Of a stretch of DNA of 19,138 bases, positions 7,282 to 14,738 are shown one piece after another; within the stretch, counting starts at the first letter, position 1; every line of letters starts with the position of its first letter. This stretch comes from Rhodospirillales bacterium 47_12_T64. Lineage in GTDB: Bacteria > Pseudomonadota > Alphaproteobacteria > Kiloniellales > Kiloniellaceae. The position numbers and the translations under genes were made by a program. The notes under the pieces were generated by a model, which was not told where the DNA came from, made no database searches, and was given only the letters and a program-made list of their open reading frames with translations. The stretch spans positions 1-19,138 of the forward strand of contig MABB01000129.1 in the NCBI GenBank assembly GCA_002162915.1, written 5' to 3'.

Positions 7282-8007
7282 CTAGTCCATATATTGGCCG
7301 CCATTGGCCGTGAGAGTAGATCCGGTTACGAAACCTGATTTTTCCGAGGCAAGAAACACAACACAATCCGCAATCTCTTCCGGCTCACCCAATCGTCCCA
7401 CAGGGATTTGAGAGATAATTTTAGTGTTGAGAATTTCCTCAGGTACCGCACGCACCATTTCAGTTCCAATGTATCCCGGCGCCACGACATTAGCCGTAAT
7501 CCCTTTGCTGGCATTTTCCTGGGCAATCGATTTTGTAAACCCGATGACCCCCGCTTTTGCCGCAGCATAGTTAGCCTGACCAAACTGTCCCTTCTGACCA
7601 TTGATAGACGATATGCTAATGATCCTACCAAACTTGCGATCTCTCATACCCTCAATAACCCCCCGGGTCATGTTGAAGAGAGAATTCAGATTGGTATTAA
7701 TCACGGCCTGCCACTTCTCCAGGTCCATTTTATGCAGTGTCGTATCGCGCGTGATGCCCGCATTGTTCACCAGCACGTCAATTGATCCTAGCTCTTTTTC
7801 TACCAGTTCAATCCCAGCCTGACATTCATCAAAGCTTGCCACATCCCATTTAAACACCGCAATGGCATTATCATTACGGAATTTTTGCGCAGCTTCGTCA
7901 TTCCCAGCATAACTAGCCGCTACTTTGTACCCTGCCTCTTTCATGGCAATGGAAATGGCCGCACCAATTCCTCTGGTACCCCCTGTCACAAGAGCTACAC
8001 GAGACAT
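7282..8007 (-). CDS. phbB: Acetoacetyl-CoA reductase (PhaB)
   Basis: NADPH-dependent reduction of acetoacetyl-CoA to (R)-3-hydroxybutyryl-CoA, the monomer for PHB synthase. The 241-residue product is a classical short-chain dehydrogenase. It shows the cofactor loop VTGGTRGIG (7-15), NNAG (81-84), and the catalytic triad Ser134, Tyr147 and Lys151 in ISSINGQKGQFGQANYAAAK. The NGQKGQFGQANY stretch and the C-terminus GSTLTANGGQYMD mark the PhaB subgroup rather than FabG. Start is ATG 8007 with AAGGG upstream. It lies 214 bp after phbA on the same strand, but a terminator intervenes, so it may have its own promoter or depend on read-through. Confidence 0.93.
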   Translation of the reverse strand: MSRVALVTGGTRGIGAAISIAMKEAGYKVAASYAGNDEAAQKFRNDNAIAVFKWDVASFDECQAGIELVEKELGSIDVLVNNAGITRDTTLHKMDLEKWQAVINTNLNSLFNMTRGVIEGMRDRKFGRIISISSINGQKGQFGQANYAAAKAGVIGFTKSIAQENASKGITANVVAPGYIGTEMVRAVPEEILNTKIISQIPVGRLGEPEEIADCVVFLASEKSGFVTGSTLTANGGQYMD

Positions 8008-8122
8008 TATATTTTCCCTTCATTATTTGTTGTCTCACAGAAGCCGGCCTCCCTGGACCTGACCTCAATGTGTATGTGACTTGATTTCAGACTTCAGGGA
8101 CGAAGAACAAAATCAAGCGCAC

Positions 8123-8155
8123 AAAAAAAGGCTGCCTCCCCGAACGAAGGCAACC
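8123..8155 (-). terminator. Rho-independent terminator between phbA and phbB
   Basis: On the minus strand GGTTGCCT pairs with AGGCAGCC (8 bp, one G-U) around a 10-nt loop, followed by seven T residues (8123-8129). It would end phbA transcripts before phbB. Confidence 0.85.
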
Positions 8156-8170
8156 CGTTTATAGAGGCCC

Positions 8171-8208
8171 AGATCGATGATGATTGTTTTGATTTTTTTC
8201 ATCGATCT
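8171..8208. repeat. 10-bp perfect inverted repeat just downstream of phbA
   Basis: AGATCGATGA (8171-8180) and TCATCGATCT (8199-8208) are exact reverse complements with an 18-nt T-rich loop. It begins 13 bp past the phbA stop and precedes the terminator at 8123-8155. It could be a 3'-end stabilising stem-loop or an operator. Confidence 0.55.
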
Positions 8209-8221
8209 TTTCCTCATTTTC

Positions 8222-9397
8222 TCAATCGCGCTCGACACACAGGGCAATGCCCTGTCCACCACCGATGCAGAGGGTCGCTAACCCTTTTTTTGCATCACGG
8301 CGCTCCATTTCATAAAGCAACGTAACCAAAACTCTTGCTCCGGAAGCTCCAATCGGATGCCCCAAAGCAATCGCGCCACCGTTTACATTTACGATATCCG
8401 TGTCCCAACCAAGCTCGCGGTTCACTGCAATAGCCTGTGCCGCAAATGCCTCATTGGCCTCAACAAGATCCAGATCACCAATATCCCATCCCGCTTTTTC
8501 TAACGCCTTACGACTAGCAGGAATAGGACCAGTCCCCATAATGGCCGGGTCCACGCCTGCCGTAGCCCAGGAAACAATTTTTGCCAACGGCTTAACGCCT
8601 TTTGCCTGAGCCTTGTCCTCAGACATTAGAACAACGGCTGCGGCACCATCATTAATTCCTGATGCATTACCGGCAGTAACGGTTCCCTCGCGATCGAATG
8701 CCGCCCGGAGTTTACCAAGGCCTTCGGCTGTCGTGCCTGGCTTGGGATGCTCATCAACATCAACAACAGTTTCACTTCGTCTGCTCTTGACGGTTACAGG
8801 AACTATTTCATCTTTGAAGTTACCCGACTCCTGGGCAACGGCTGCCTTTTGTTGGGAAGCAGCAGCAAAGACGTCTTGATCTTCCCGGGAAACACCAAAT
8901 TTCTCAGCGACATTTTCTGCTGTTTTACCCATATGGTAATCATTCATTGCACACCAGAGACCATCTTTGATCATGGTATCAACGAACTTCACATCACCCA
9001 TCTTGGTCCCATTACGCATGTGAGACACATGCGGTGCCAAGCTCATGTTTTCCTGACCACCGGCGACGACAACATCAGCATCCCCAAGCGCGATAGACTG
9101 ATAACCAAGAGCCACAGTTCTCAGGCCAGAGCCACAGATCTGATTGATAAGATAAGCCGTCTTCTCATTTGGAATCCCGGCACCTAAAGCAGCCTGTCTC
9201 GCAGGGTTTTGCCCTTCACCTGCTGAAAGAATTTGACCGAGAATAACTTCATCAACCTCTTCAGGCGCAACACCCGCACGAGAGAGCGCTTCACGAATAG
9301 CTATCGTACCCAGTTCTGCAGCTGGCACAGTCGAAAGACCGCCACCAAATGCGCCAACCGGAGTACGAGCAGCCCCAACAATTACGACACCAGACAT
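8222..9397 (-). CDS. phbA: Acetyl-CoA acetyltransferase (beta-ketothiolase, PhaA)
   Basis: Condenses two acetyl-CoA to acetoacetyl-CoA, the first step of PHB synthesis. The 391-residue product has the full biosynthetic thiolase signature: acyl-accepting Cys88 in [14 protein letters not shown], His347 in [18 protein letters not shown], and Cys377 in [10 protein letters not shown]. These positions match the canonical 89/348/378 numbering within one residue. The N-terminus [16 protein letters not shown] is standard. Start is ATG 9397. It lies in the order phaE, phaC, phbA, phbB, and is preceded by a 247-bp gap with a promoter-like sequence and a TGC-rich site that could bind PhaR. Terminated by the hairpin at 8123-8155. 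Confidence 0.96.
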   Translation of the reverse strand: MSGVVIVGAARTPVGAFGGGLSTVPAAELGTIAIREALSRAGVAPEEVDEVILGQILSAGEGQNPARQAALGAGIPNEKTAYLINQICGSGLRTVALGYQSIALGDADVVVAGGQENMSLAPHVSHMRNGTKMGDVKFVDTMIKDGLWCAMNDYHMGKTAENVAEKFGVSREDQDVFAAASQQKAAVAQESGNFKDEIVPVTVKSRRSETVVDVDEHPKPGTTAEGLGKLRAAFDREGTVTAGNASGINDGAAAVVLMSEDKAQAKGVKPLAKIVSWATAGVDPAIMGTGPIPASRKALEKAGWDIGDLDLVEANEAFAAQAIAVNRELGWDTDIVNVNGGAIALGHPIGASGARVLVTLLYEMERRDAKKGLATLCIGGGQGIALCVERD

Positions 9398-9472
9398 TAC
9401 AGATACCTTTCAAAAAGCTGTATCTCAATTACCTATCAATTGGGCTACTTGGATCAAAAATTTGTAATTCTC

Positions 9473-9534
9473 ATGATACAAACTCAATCAAATGCGCACC
9501 AATTCACTCAGGGCAACATAATGCTGCACTGCAA
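9473..9534 (-). promoter_or_regulatory. Candidate phbA promoter with TGC-rich PhaR-like site
   Basis: On the minus strand TTGGTG (9497-9502) and TATCAT (9473-9478) are 18 bp apart, a possible -35/-10 pair with a good -10. About 20 bp further upstream lies CTGCACTGCAA (9524-9534), close to the CTGC-N3-GCAG pattern I recall for PhaR repressors. The core TGCACTGC recurs upstream of phaR. Confidence 0.4.
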
Positions 9535-9644
9535 AATCACTAAATGAACCATAACGATTTTAAAGATAAGGAATCAAGAGAATATTACATATTTTTAACA
9601 TTTAAATTACAAACATCTCTATTTATTGAAATTATGTTGCAACT

Positions 9645-10751
9645 TTATACGATTATTTGTTTCATCCAATCAGATACTGGATTCCAGATTTTGGATTGTG
9701 CACCGCGGCTTACGATCATTCCAATGTGCCCAAGAGGCGTCTCGAGGACCGTGCCATTCGATAATTTTCGAGCCAGGGCATAGGAAGAGCCTGAGGGCAC
9801 AATGCGGTCTCGGCTTGAGATGACAGACAATGCTGGAATATTCAGCCTTGCGGGATCCACGACCTCCCCCGCTATAGTCCAGTTGGTTTGGCCCGGTGAA
9901 TTCTCGCCGTACCATCCCTCGAAACACTCCCGAGTTACTTTCGATGCCAAACTGACGCCATCGTTTAGCCAGTCTTCCAGAGCAACAAAGCTTCTCGCCT
10001 CAACACTATCCTCTTTTAAGCGGGTAAAAGCAGAGAACTTTCGAAGAGAAAGCGTTAAATCCAAAGATGCAAAAAGGCTTTGCAGGAGCTCGCACGGCAT
10101 TTCACCTCGCGCTTCAATCATTGGCAACAAACTCGAAAGCCAGGCCCCCTGCTGCTGGGCCCGCGTTTTCTCTGCTCCAGATTGAGACCCTGATAGAGAT
10201 CCGGAGTGAAAATCCCAGGGGCTCGCCATTAACACCAGAGAATGAATATCGCCTTCGCTGATATTTGCGAGAGCCACCGAGAGCGTCCCCCCCATACAAT
10301 ACCCAATTACTATCGGCGGTAATCCTGTCTTCGCTTTAATTTCGCTTAGAGCGCCTTTGAGATATTCACAGATGTAATCTTCCAGTCCGAACCCTTTTTC
10401 TGCTTCTCCAGGCTCACCCCAGTCCATAACAAACGGTTGCCACCCTTCGCCCGAGAGCCAACCGAGAAAGCTATTTTCGTCCATAAGGTCGAGAATGTAA
10501 TAACGGTTAACCAAAGAGGGGATTACAAAAACGGGATAACCACTATTTTCCCCGCCGTACTTTCTTAAAGATGCTGATCCCCTGGACCAAATAGAGGGGT
10601 TATCAGCGATCCCTCGTCGATAAGAGTGTTGTTGATAACGCTCTATTCCACGTTGAAATAAACTGAATCTTTTCTGGATAGATCGATCAAGAGCCATCGC
10701 AAAGTTGAATTGGTCCTCTCCTCTTAAGCTACTTGTTATCTCCTGCATCAT
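9645..10751 (-). CDS. phaC: Polyhydroxyalkanoate synthase PhaC, class III-like
   Basis: Polymerises (R)-3-hydroxyacyl-CoA into PHA at the granule surface. From ATG 10751 the product is 368 residues. The PhaC fold is clear: VFVIPSLVNRYYILDLMDENSFLGWL, the lipase-like box GYCMGGTLS with Cys152, Asp315 in SSRDRIVPSGSS, and His342 in TPLGHIGMIVS. Length and triad spacing agree with class III synthases (Allochromatium-type Cys149/Asp302/His331) and not with the roughly 590-residue class I enzymes; GHIGxxVS is also class III-like. The frame is open to 10922, but that start would overlap phaE by about 190 bp. ATG 10751, preceded by GGAAAAA, overlaps it by only 23 bp; ATG 10772 is the alternative. 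A PHA-active hydrolase relative is less likely. Confidence 0.75.
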   Translation of the reverse strand: MMQEITSSLRGEDQFNFAMALDRSIQKRFSLFQRGIERYQQHSYRRGIADNPSIWSRGSASLRKYGGENSGYPVFVIPSLVNRYYILDLMDENSFLGWLSGEGWQPFVMDWGEPGEAEKGFGLEDYICEYLKGALSEIKAKTGLPPIVIGYCMGGTLSVALANISEGDIHSLVLMASPWDFHSGSLSGSQSGAEKTRAQQQGAWLSSLLPMIEARGEMPCELLQSLFASLDLTLSLRKFSAFTRLKEDSVEARSFVALEDWLNDGVSLASKVTRECFEGWYGENSPGQTNWTIAGEVVDPARLNIPALSVISSRDRIVPSGSSYALARKLSNGTVLETPLGHIGMIVSRGAQSKIWNPVSDWMKQIIV

Positions 10752-11148
10752 TTTTTCCGGAATCTCGGGCATTAGATTCGATTTCGGAAATTTGTTTTGC
10801 AAGAGCCCCAAGCCGAGCTTTGAGCTCTGCAAGCTCATCAGGGCTGACATCAGGTGAAACGGAAGCGGAACTGGGCAGGTCTTGCGATCGATCCTCGGCA
10901 TCATGCTCTCTCGTGCTTTCATGAGGTGGGGTTGGGATCATAAACGTGGAGAAGTCATTCCGGCCTAGTATCTGATGGTAATAAGCTTCCCACTGCCTGT
11001 ACAATCCTTTAATTTCAGGGCCAGCAGCGCTTGAAGAGTCCCCACTATCTCCCCCGATAACCCAGGGCATCAAATCCTGTTTTGACACATGAGAGATCCA
11101 TAAATCCAGATAATCTTCGGCCACAGCCTCGATATCTTTTTCTTTCAC
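10729..11148 (-). CDS. phaE: Small PhaE-like PHA synthase subunit candidate
   Basis: A 139-residue protein encoded directly before and overlapping phaC. It has a Trp-rich N-terminal part (DYLDLWISHVSKQ, MPWVIGG, LYRQWEAYYHQIL), a low-complexity Ser/Asp/Pro middle (about 75-105), and a C-terminal amphipathic helix (DELAELKARLGALAKQISEIE) likely to form a coiled coil. PhaE of class III synthases is encoded beside phaC and shares the Trp-rich helix and a C-terminal helical segment, but is usually well over 300 residues; class IV PhaR is about 200. The identity rests on position and these features, not on a recognised catalytic motif. Start is GTG 11148, with AGGAGAG 7 nt upstream. It is divergent from the repressor gene phaR. 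Confidence 0.5.
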   Translation of the reverse strand: MKEKDIEAVAEDYLDLWISHVSKQDLMPWVIGGDSGDSSSAAGPEIKGLYRQWEAYYHQILGRNDFSTFMIPTPPHESTREHDAEDRSQDLPSSASVSPDVSPDELAELKARLGALAKQISEIESNARDSGKNDAGDNK

Positions 11149-11257
11149 CGCCGCACTCTCCTACAACCATTTTGCGTTGCCAAAATTGTATATTCGCACA
11201 AGCAAAGCGATTTTAGGATAAAAAATGCCTTTTTTTTAAAGCTTTTAGCTACTCGTC

Positions 11258-11302
11258 ATTGACAGACCCCACCGCAGCGCAGCAATATTTAAGAAGCAGT
11301 GC
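11258..11302 (+). promoter_or_regulatory. phaR promoter with TGC-rich autoregulatory sites
   Basis: A consensus -35 TTGACA (11258-11263) is followed after 19 bp by AATATT (11283-11288). The spacer contains GCAGCGCAGC (11273-11282). Just past the -10 lies GCAGTGCA (11295-11302), whose complement TGCACTGC also occurs before phbA. PhaR proteins bind TGC-rich sequences before phaP and phaR in relatives, so this arrangement suggests autorepression. Confidence 0.5.
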
Positions 11303-11365
11303 ACAAACATCAATCAGTCGACAGTCATCGTCGGCAATATATAATAAGCATTGGAGGCGAGGATC

Positions 11366-11977
11366 TTGGCGACCTCAAAATCAGAAAATAGTGGCGAAGC
11401 AATCGTCATAAAGAAATACGCGAATCGACGACTCTACAATACCGCGACAAGCAGTTATGTCACGCTCGACCATCTTTGTCAGATGGTTAAGGATGATGTC
11501 GATTTCGTTGTCTATGATGCAAAATCTGGCACCGACATCACGCGCTCTGTCTTAACTCAGATTATTGTTGAAGAAGAAGGTAAGGGGCAAAATCTTTTAC
11601 CAATCTCCTTTCTGAGACAGCTGATCAGCCTTTATGGTGATTCCATGCAATGGGTCGTACCCAAATATCTGGAACACATGATGGATGGGTTTTCCGATAA
11701 TCAGGACAAAATGCGGCAGTCTATGCAGGAAACCTTTGGCGGTATATTTCCCTTCGGGAATCTGGACGAGATGAACAAACAGAATCTTGCCCTGTTTGAG
11801 AATGCCATGCGCATGCTCTCACCATTTCAGGCAGATGGCATGTCGCCGCCACAGCAACAATCTGAGCACAAACCCGATGTAGCAACACCGCCAGAAGGTG
11901 ATGGATTAAATGACCTCAAGACACAGGTCGAGCTACTGCAAAAACAACTTGATGCCTTAAGTAAAAAATCTGGCTAA
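11366..11977 (+). CDS. phaR: PHA synthesis repressor PhaR
   Basis: A DNA-binding regulator that also binds PHA granules: it represses phasin and PHA genes, and is released when polymer sequesters it. The 203-residue product has the PHB_acc N-terminal domain (IVIKKYANRRLYNTATSSYVTLDHLCQMVKDDVDFVVYDAKSGTDITRSVL, in pieces across about 14-65), then a PHB_acc repeat-like segment (FLRQLISLYGDSMQWVVPKYLEHMM), and a C-terminal coiled coil (LNDLKTQVELLQKQLDAL). I chose TTG 11366 because GGAGG lies 8 nt upstream; the frame is also open from TTG 11351, but that lies before the ribosome-binding site. The first in-frame ATG would delete the DNA-binding domain. Divergent from phaE-phaC, as fits a local regulator. 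Confidence 0.93.
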   Translation: MATSKSENSGEAIVIKKYANRRLYNTATSSYVTLDHLCQMVKDDVDFVVYDAKSGTDITRSVLTQIIVEEEGKGQNLLPISFLRQLISLYGDSMQWVVPKYLEHMMDGFSDNQDKMRQSMQETFGGIFPFGNLDEMNKQNLALFENAMRMLSPFQADGMSPPQQQSEHKPDVATPPEGDGLNDLKTQVELLQKQLDALSKKSG

Positions 11978-11981
11978 CAAA

Positions 11982-12016
11982 CAAAGAGGCTTTCAAGATA
12001 TTTGAAAGCCTCTTTG
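11982..12016. terminator. Bidirectional terminator between convergent phaR and PAS-GGDEF-EAL gene
   Basis: A 15-bp perfect stem (CAAAGAGGCTTTCAA 11982-11996 with TTGAAAGCCTCTTTG 12002-12016) and a 5-nt loop. T-rich bases follow on both strands (CTTT on plus, TTTG then TT on minus). It sits 5 bp past phaR and 26 bp past the opposing gene's stop. Confidence 0.9.
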
Positions 12017-12020
12017 CTTT

Positions 12021-12035
12021 ACATACCGGGTATGT
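12021..12035. repeat. 15-bp palindrome after the phaR terminator
   Basis: ACATACC and GGTATGT flank one central G (12021-12035). It lies between the terminator and the stop of the GGDEF-EAL gene. The loop is too tight for a full hairpin; it may be a protein-binding site or chance. Confidence 0.4.
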
Positions 12036-12041
12036 ACCGGG

Positions 12042-13781
12042 CTATTCCCCAGCGCTTTTTTTCTCCAGAGGAAATAAGATCGTATTATCGATAGTATTTT
12101 CCTCAATGATCCAATCAGGGGAGATTTCAGGCCTCCCGAAATGGAAGCCTTGTAATAAATCGATGCCTTCTTTCGCAAGAAACTCGGCTTCCTCAGCCGT
12201 CTCTACGAATTCAGCAATCGTTGTGTGGTTCAGAGCTTTGGCAAGACCAAGCAAGTTCCTCACAAAAATCTGATTCTCTTCATTATCCAGGATACCGGCA
12301 ATGAACGATCCATCGATTTTGATAATATCGACAGTCAGCGTTTTCAGATGTCGAAATGTTGTATAACCTGCGCCAAAATCATCTATCGCGACCTTGCAGC
12401 CCAACTGTCGCACCGCGGAAACAAATCGAGCTGATTCTTCCAGATCGTGCAGCGCGGCAGTTTCTGTGATTTCGACAATCAACCTTTCGGCAAGATCCGG
12501 ACGATTTTTCACCCTAGATGTAAGAGCGCGAAGCCAACTTCGATCAGAAGCTGTCAGGCCTGATATATTCAAAGCCATTGTTATGTGTGGATAACGGACA
12601 AGATCTTCGAGAGCTAACTCGAGCACACGGCGATCAATGACACGCATCATTCCAAGTTGCTCGACAACCGGAATAAACATACCAGCAGGGACGATCTCTC
12701 CGTCACGATTGTACATGCGTAACAAAGCCTCGACCAATACCAGCTCATTACTCTGCGCATCGACAATTGGCTGATAGGCCAGTGCGATCCTGTCTTCTTT
12801 TAGCGCCTGCTTTACTTCTTCGCCAATGACCATAGAGGTGCGATAATTTTCACATTGCTCAGTGGTTAACTTGTACGGTTTTGCACAGTCTCGACCATTT
12901 GACTTTGCATCAAGTAAGGCACTTTCTGCCTTTGCAAAAGCATCGAAGCTTGTTTTGGTTTGCTCTGGAAAGAAAACAAAGCCAACAGACACAGTCACAT
13001 ATATTCGTTCATTATTTATCTCGAAAGGGGTTTCACGTACCGCTTGCAAGATCCGATCAGCAATCGCGTCCGCCTCATCTTCCGTCGCCACACTCATGAT
13101 GACACCAAAACGGTCACCCCCGAGTCTGCCAACGATATCTGCACCGCGAATACTTGTATCGAGCCGCTGCCCAATCTCGACAAGAATCGCATCCCCTGCC
13201 TCAAATCCATATGCAGTGTTAATCATCCCAAGATGATCAACGCCTACGGCAAGAAATGCACCTTCGTTGTTGTAACGAATCGCTTGTTCAAGCGCAAAAT
13301 CGAGAGACTCCCTGAGGCGCAACTTATTGAAGTGCCCGGAAAGTTCATCGTAATTCGCGAGGTACTCCAATCTGGCCTCGGCCTGTTTCCTGATGGTAAC
13401 AGGGCGCAGAACACCTGTGAGTCGCGTCGGAGATCCACTCGCTGAAACCTCTACGGCACCGCGGTCATGGACCCATTGAAAATTCCCTGATCCGTCACGG
13501 ATCCTGTACTCACAGTCATAATAGGCCTCACCTGCGAAATGATCCGTCAGGTTCCGCATCCGCGAAGGAAGGTCTTCGGGGTTGATACGATTGTGAAATA
13601 TTTCACCAGAAATTGGCACGAGCTTGTCATCCAGACCAAAGAGCGTGGATACGCGGCCGAGCCACATCAGACTATCGGTTGCCAAGTCCCATTCGTACAT
13701 GACATCCCCAGATGCTTCCAATGCGGTTGCCATCTGGTCTAGCTGAGAAAGATCTATATTGTTACGAGCGGGCCGGAGCAC
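12042..13781 (-). CDS. PAS-GGDEF-EAL protein, predicted cyclic-di-GMP phosphodiesterase
   Basis: A 579-residue sensory protein for cyclic-di-GMP turnover. An N-terminal PAS_3-type domain covers about 15-135 (YEWDLATDSLMWLGRVSTLFG, then DGSGNFQWVHDRG). A GGDEF domain follows (about 140-305), whose signature reads GGDRF at 221-225, the usual Glu replaced by Arg, so cyclase activity is unlikely. The EAL domain (about 325-555) looks complete: EALLR at 351, Asn405, the VEITE region, DDFGAGY (467-473), Lys488, AEFVET and QGFHFGRP. I infer an active phosphodiesterase, with the GGDEF domain perhaps a GTP-sensing module. No transmembrane segment, so cytoplasmic. Start is GTG 13781 with AGGAG 11 nt upstream; ATG at residue 17 is an alternative but lacks a ribosome site. 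It converges on phaR. Confidence 0.9.
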   Translation of the reverse strand: MLRPARNNIDLSQLDQMATALEASGDVMYEWDLATDSLMWLGRVSTLFGLDDKLVPISGEIFHNRINPEDLPSRMRNLTDHFAGEAYYDCEYRIRDGSGNFQWVHDRGAVEVSASGSPTRLTGVLRPVTIRKQAEARLEYLANYDELSGHFNKLRLRESLDFALEQAIRYNNEGAFLAVGVDHLGMINTAYGFEAGDAILVEIGQRLDTSIRGADIVGRLGGDRFGVIMSVATEDEADAIADRILQAVRETPFEINNERIYVTVSVGFVFFPEQTKTSFDAFAKAESALLDAKSNGRDCAKPYKLTTEQCENYRTSMVIGEEVKQALKEDRIALAYQPIVDAQSNELVLVEALLRMYNRDGEIVPAGMFIPVVEQLGMMRVIDRRVLELALEDLVRYPHITMALNISGLTASDRSWLRALTSRVKNRPDLAERLIVEITETAALHDLEESARFVSAVRQLGCKVAIDDFGAGYTTFRHLKTLTVDIIKIDGSFIAGILDNEENQIFVRNLLGLAKALNHTTIAEFVETAEEAEFLAKEGIDLLQGFHFGRPEISPDWIIEENTIDNTILFPLEKKSAGE

Positions 13782-14258
13782 GGTCTTTCAAACTCCTACC
13801 TGAAGATTGTACACCAGTGAAAATAAACCACATTTCACCTTAATAATTCAGCCCCAAGAATAGGCGATGAGTCATTAACGAATGCTGAATCCAGAGACAT
13901 TATTCAGAAATTATTTGAGCCGATTTTTCAAAATATTCATTTGCGCTCTAAAACGCGTAAAATATTTAAATTCAACAGATTAACAAACCTATTTACACAG
14001 AGGTTAATGATAGTAATTATCCCATTTGGTGAAAGTAGTTATTAAAAAGTATCGTTAAAAATATTAATATTTACCCCTAATTATTAAAGGTTAATATTGG
14101 TAAACAAAAAGTTAATTTTTAATTCCCCAAATAATAATTGAATTTTTAATTTATTTTACTAAATCACTATTGAAATTGACTTAAAAACCCGGTATTTCAC
14201 ACAAAAAACAATGTAAACCGAGGCGATACTCGGTAAACACTAAATTATTGGTGGTAAC
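13782..14258. other. 477-bp gene-free AT-rich region upstream of the XRE regulator
   Basis: No credible gene is present. By count, 13921-14220 is 71 of 300 G+C (24%), dropping to 8 of 60 at 14101-14160. It contains a 14-bp perfect palindrome AAATATTAATATTT (14059-14072), a near copy GTTAATATT at 14090-14098, TTTACC/GGTAAA arms and many TTAA tetramers. Nothing codes here; a nucleoid-protein or repressor target is the simplest reading. Confidence 0.8.
14170..14234 (+). promoter_or_regulatory. Candidate promoter and leader hairpin of the XRE regulator
   Basis: TTGAAA (14170-14175), a 17-bp spacer and TATTTC give a weak promoter. ACCGAG (14217-14222) and CTCGGT (14229-14234) form a 6-bp stem with a 6-nt loop, 24 nt before the GTG start, either an operator or a leader stem-loop. 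Confidence 0.35.
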
Positions 14259-14645
14259 GTGAGTAAATTAACATCTGATACACATCGCATCGAGGCCCAC
14301 GTTGGTCAAAAAATACGCGAACGCCGAACAATGTTGGGCTTAACCCAACAACAGTTGGCAGGTCTTATTGGCGTCACATACCAACAAGCTCATAAGTATG
14401 AGCGAGGTATTAACAGGGTCTCCGCGGGAAGGTTATACGAAATCTCTCAAGTCCTCGGAATTGAAATAAGCTTCTTTTACGAGGGCCTAAATAAAGTTGA
14501 GGACGATATGACAGAAAGACAGAGAATGTGTCTGGACCTCGCACGAAATTTTTCTCGCATCAAAAATGAAAAATATCAAGATGCCTTGAGTATGTTATGT
14601 CGTGTGCTCTCAGATAAAATCGATAAAGAACCAGATGCCGTTTAG
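14259..14645 (+). CDS. XRE-family helix-turn-helix transcriptional regulator
   Basis: A 128-residue Cro/CI-type DNA-binding protein. The HTH covers about 14-70: VGQKIRERRTMLGLTQQQLAGLIGVTYQQAHKYERGINRVSAGRLYEISQVLGI, quoted in pieces as IRERRTMLGLTQQQLA, VTYQQAHKYERG and SAGRLYEISQVL. The remaining C-terminal part is helical (MTERQRMCLDLARNF) and may mediate dimerisation. It belongs to a widespread alphaproteobacterial group of short XRE regulators that includes PraR-like proteins; the target is unknown. Start is GTG 14259 with GGTGG close upstream; the first in-frame ATG would cut into the HTH. It stands behind a 24% GC upstream region carrying palindromes, so autoregulation is plausible. 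It converges on the rmlB-like gene. Confidence 0.9.
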   Translation: MSKLTSDTHRIEAHVGQKIRERRTMLGLTQQQLAGLIGVTYQQAHKYERGINRVSAGRLYEISQVLGIEISFFYEGLNKVEDDMTERQRMCLDLARNFSRIKNEKYQDALSMLCRVLSDKIDKEPDAV

Positions 14646-14705
14646 AATTTCCGGTGAGGCAATTAAGCCCGCGTTTACGTAGAGATGCTCAAAGAACGTA
14701 TTCAA

Positions 14706-14738
14706 GGATTGCTAAGAGATCTTCCCCTTTAGCAATCC
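14706..14738. terminator. Inverted repeat spanning the rmlB-like stop codon
   Basis: GGATTGCTAA (14706-14715) pairs perfectly with TTAGCAATCC (14729-14738), with a 13-nt loop. The stop codon of the minus-strand gene (14712-14714) lies inside one arm. The minus strand continues TTGAAT, not a strong T tract. It may terminate both convergent genes weakly or protect the 3' end. Confidence 0.45.

Noticed and set aside
9544..9783. 79-codon plus-strand frame over the end of phaC
   Set aside because: Overlaps the conserved C-terminus of PhaC antisense; no family resemblance.
10751..10922. Longer phaC start at 10922
   Set aside because: Would overlap the upstream gene by about 190 bp, and the extra residues show no PhaC similarity or ribosome-binding site.
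13921..14220. Replication origin
   Set aside because: AT-rich with one loose DnaA-like TTTACACA, but no cluster of good DnaA boxes and no origin-associated genes nearby.
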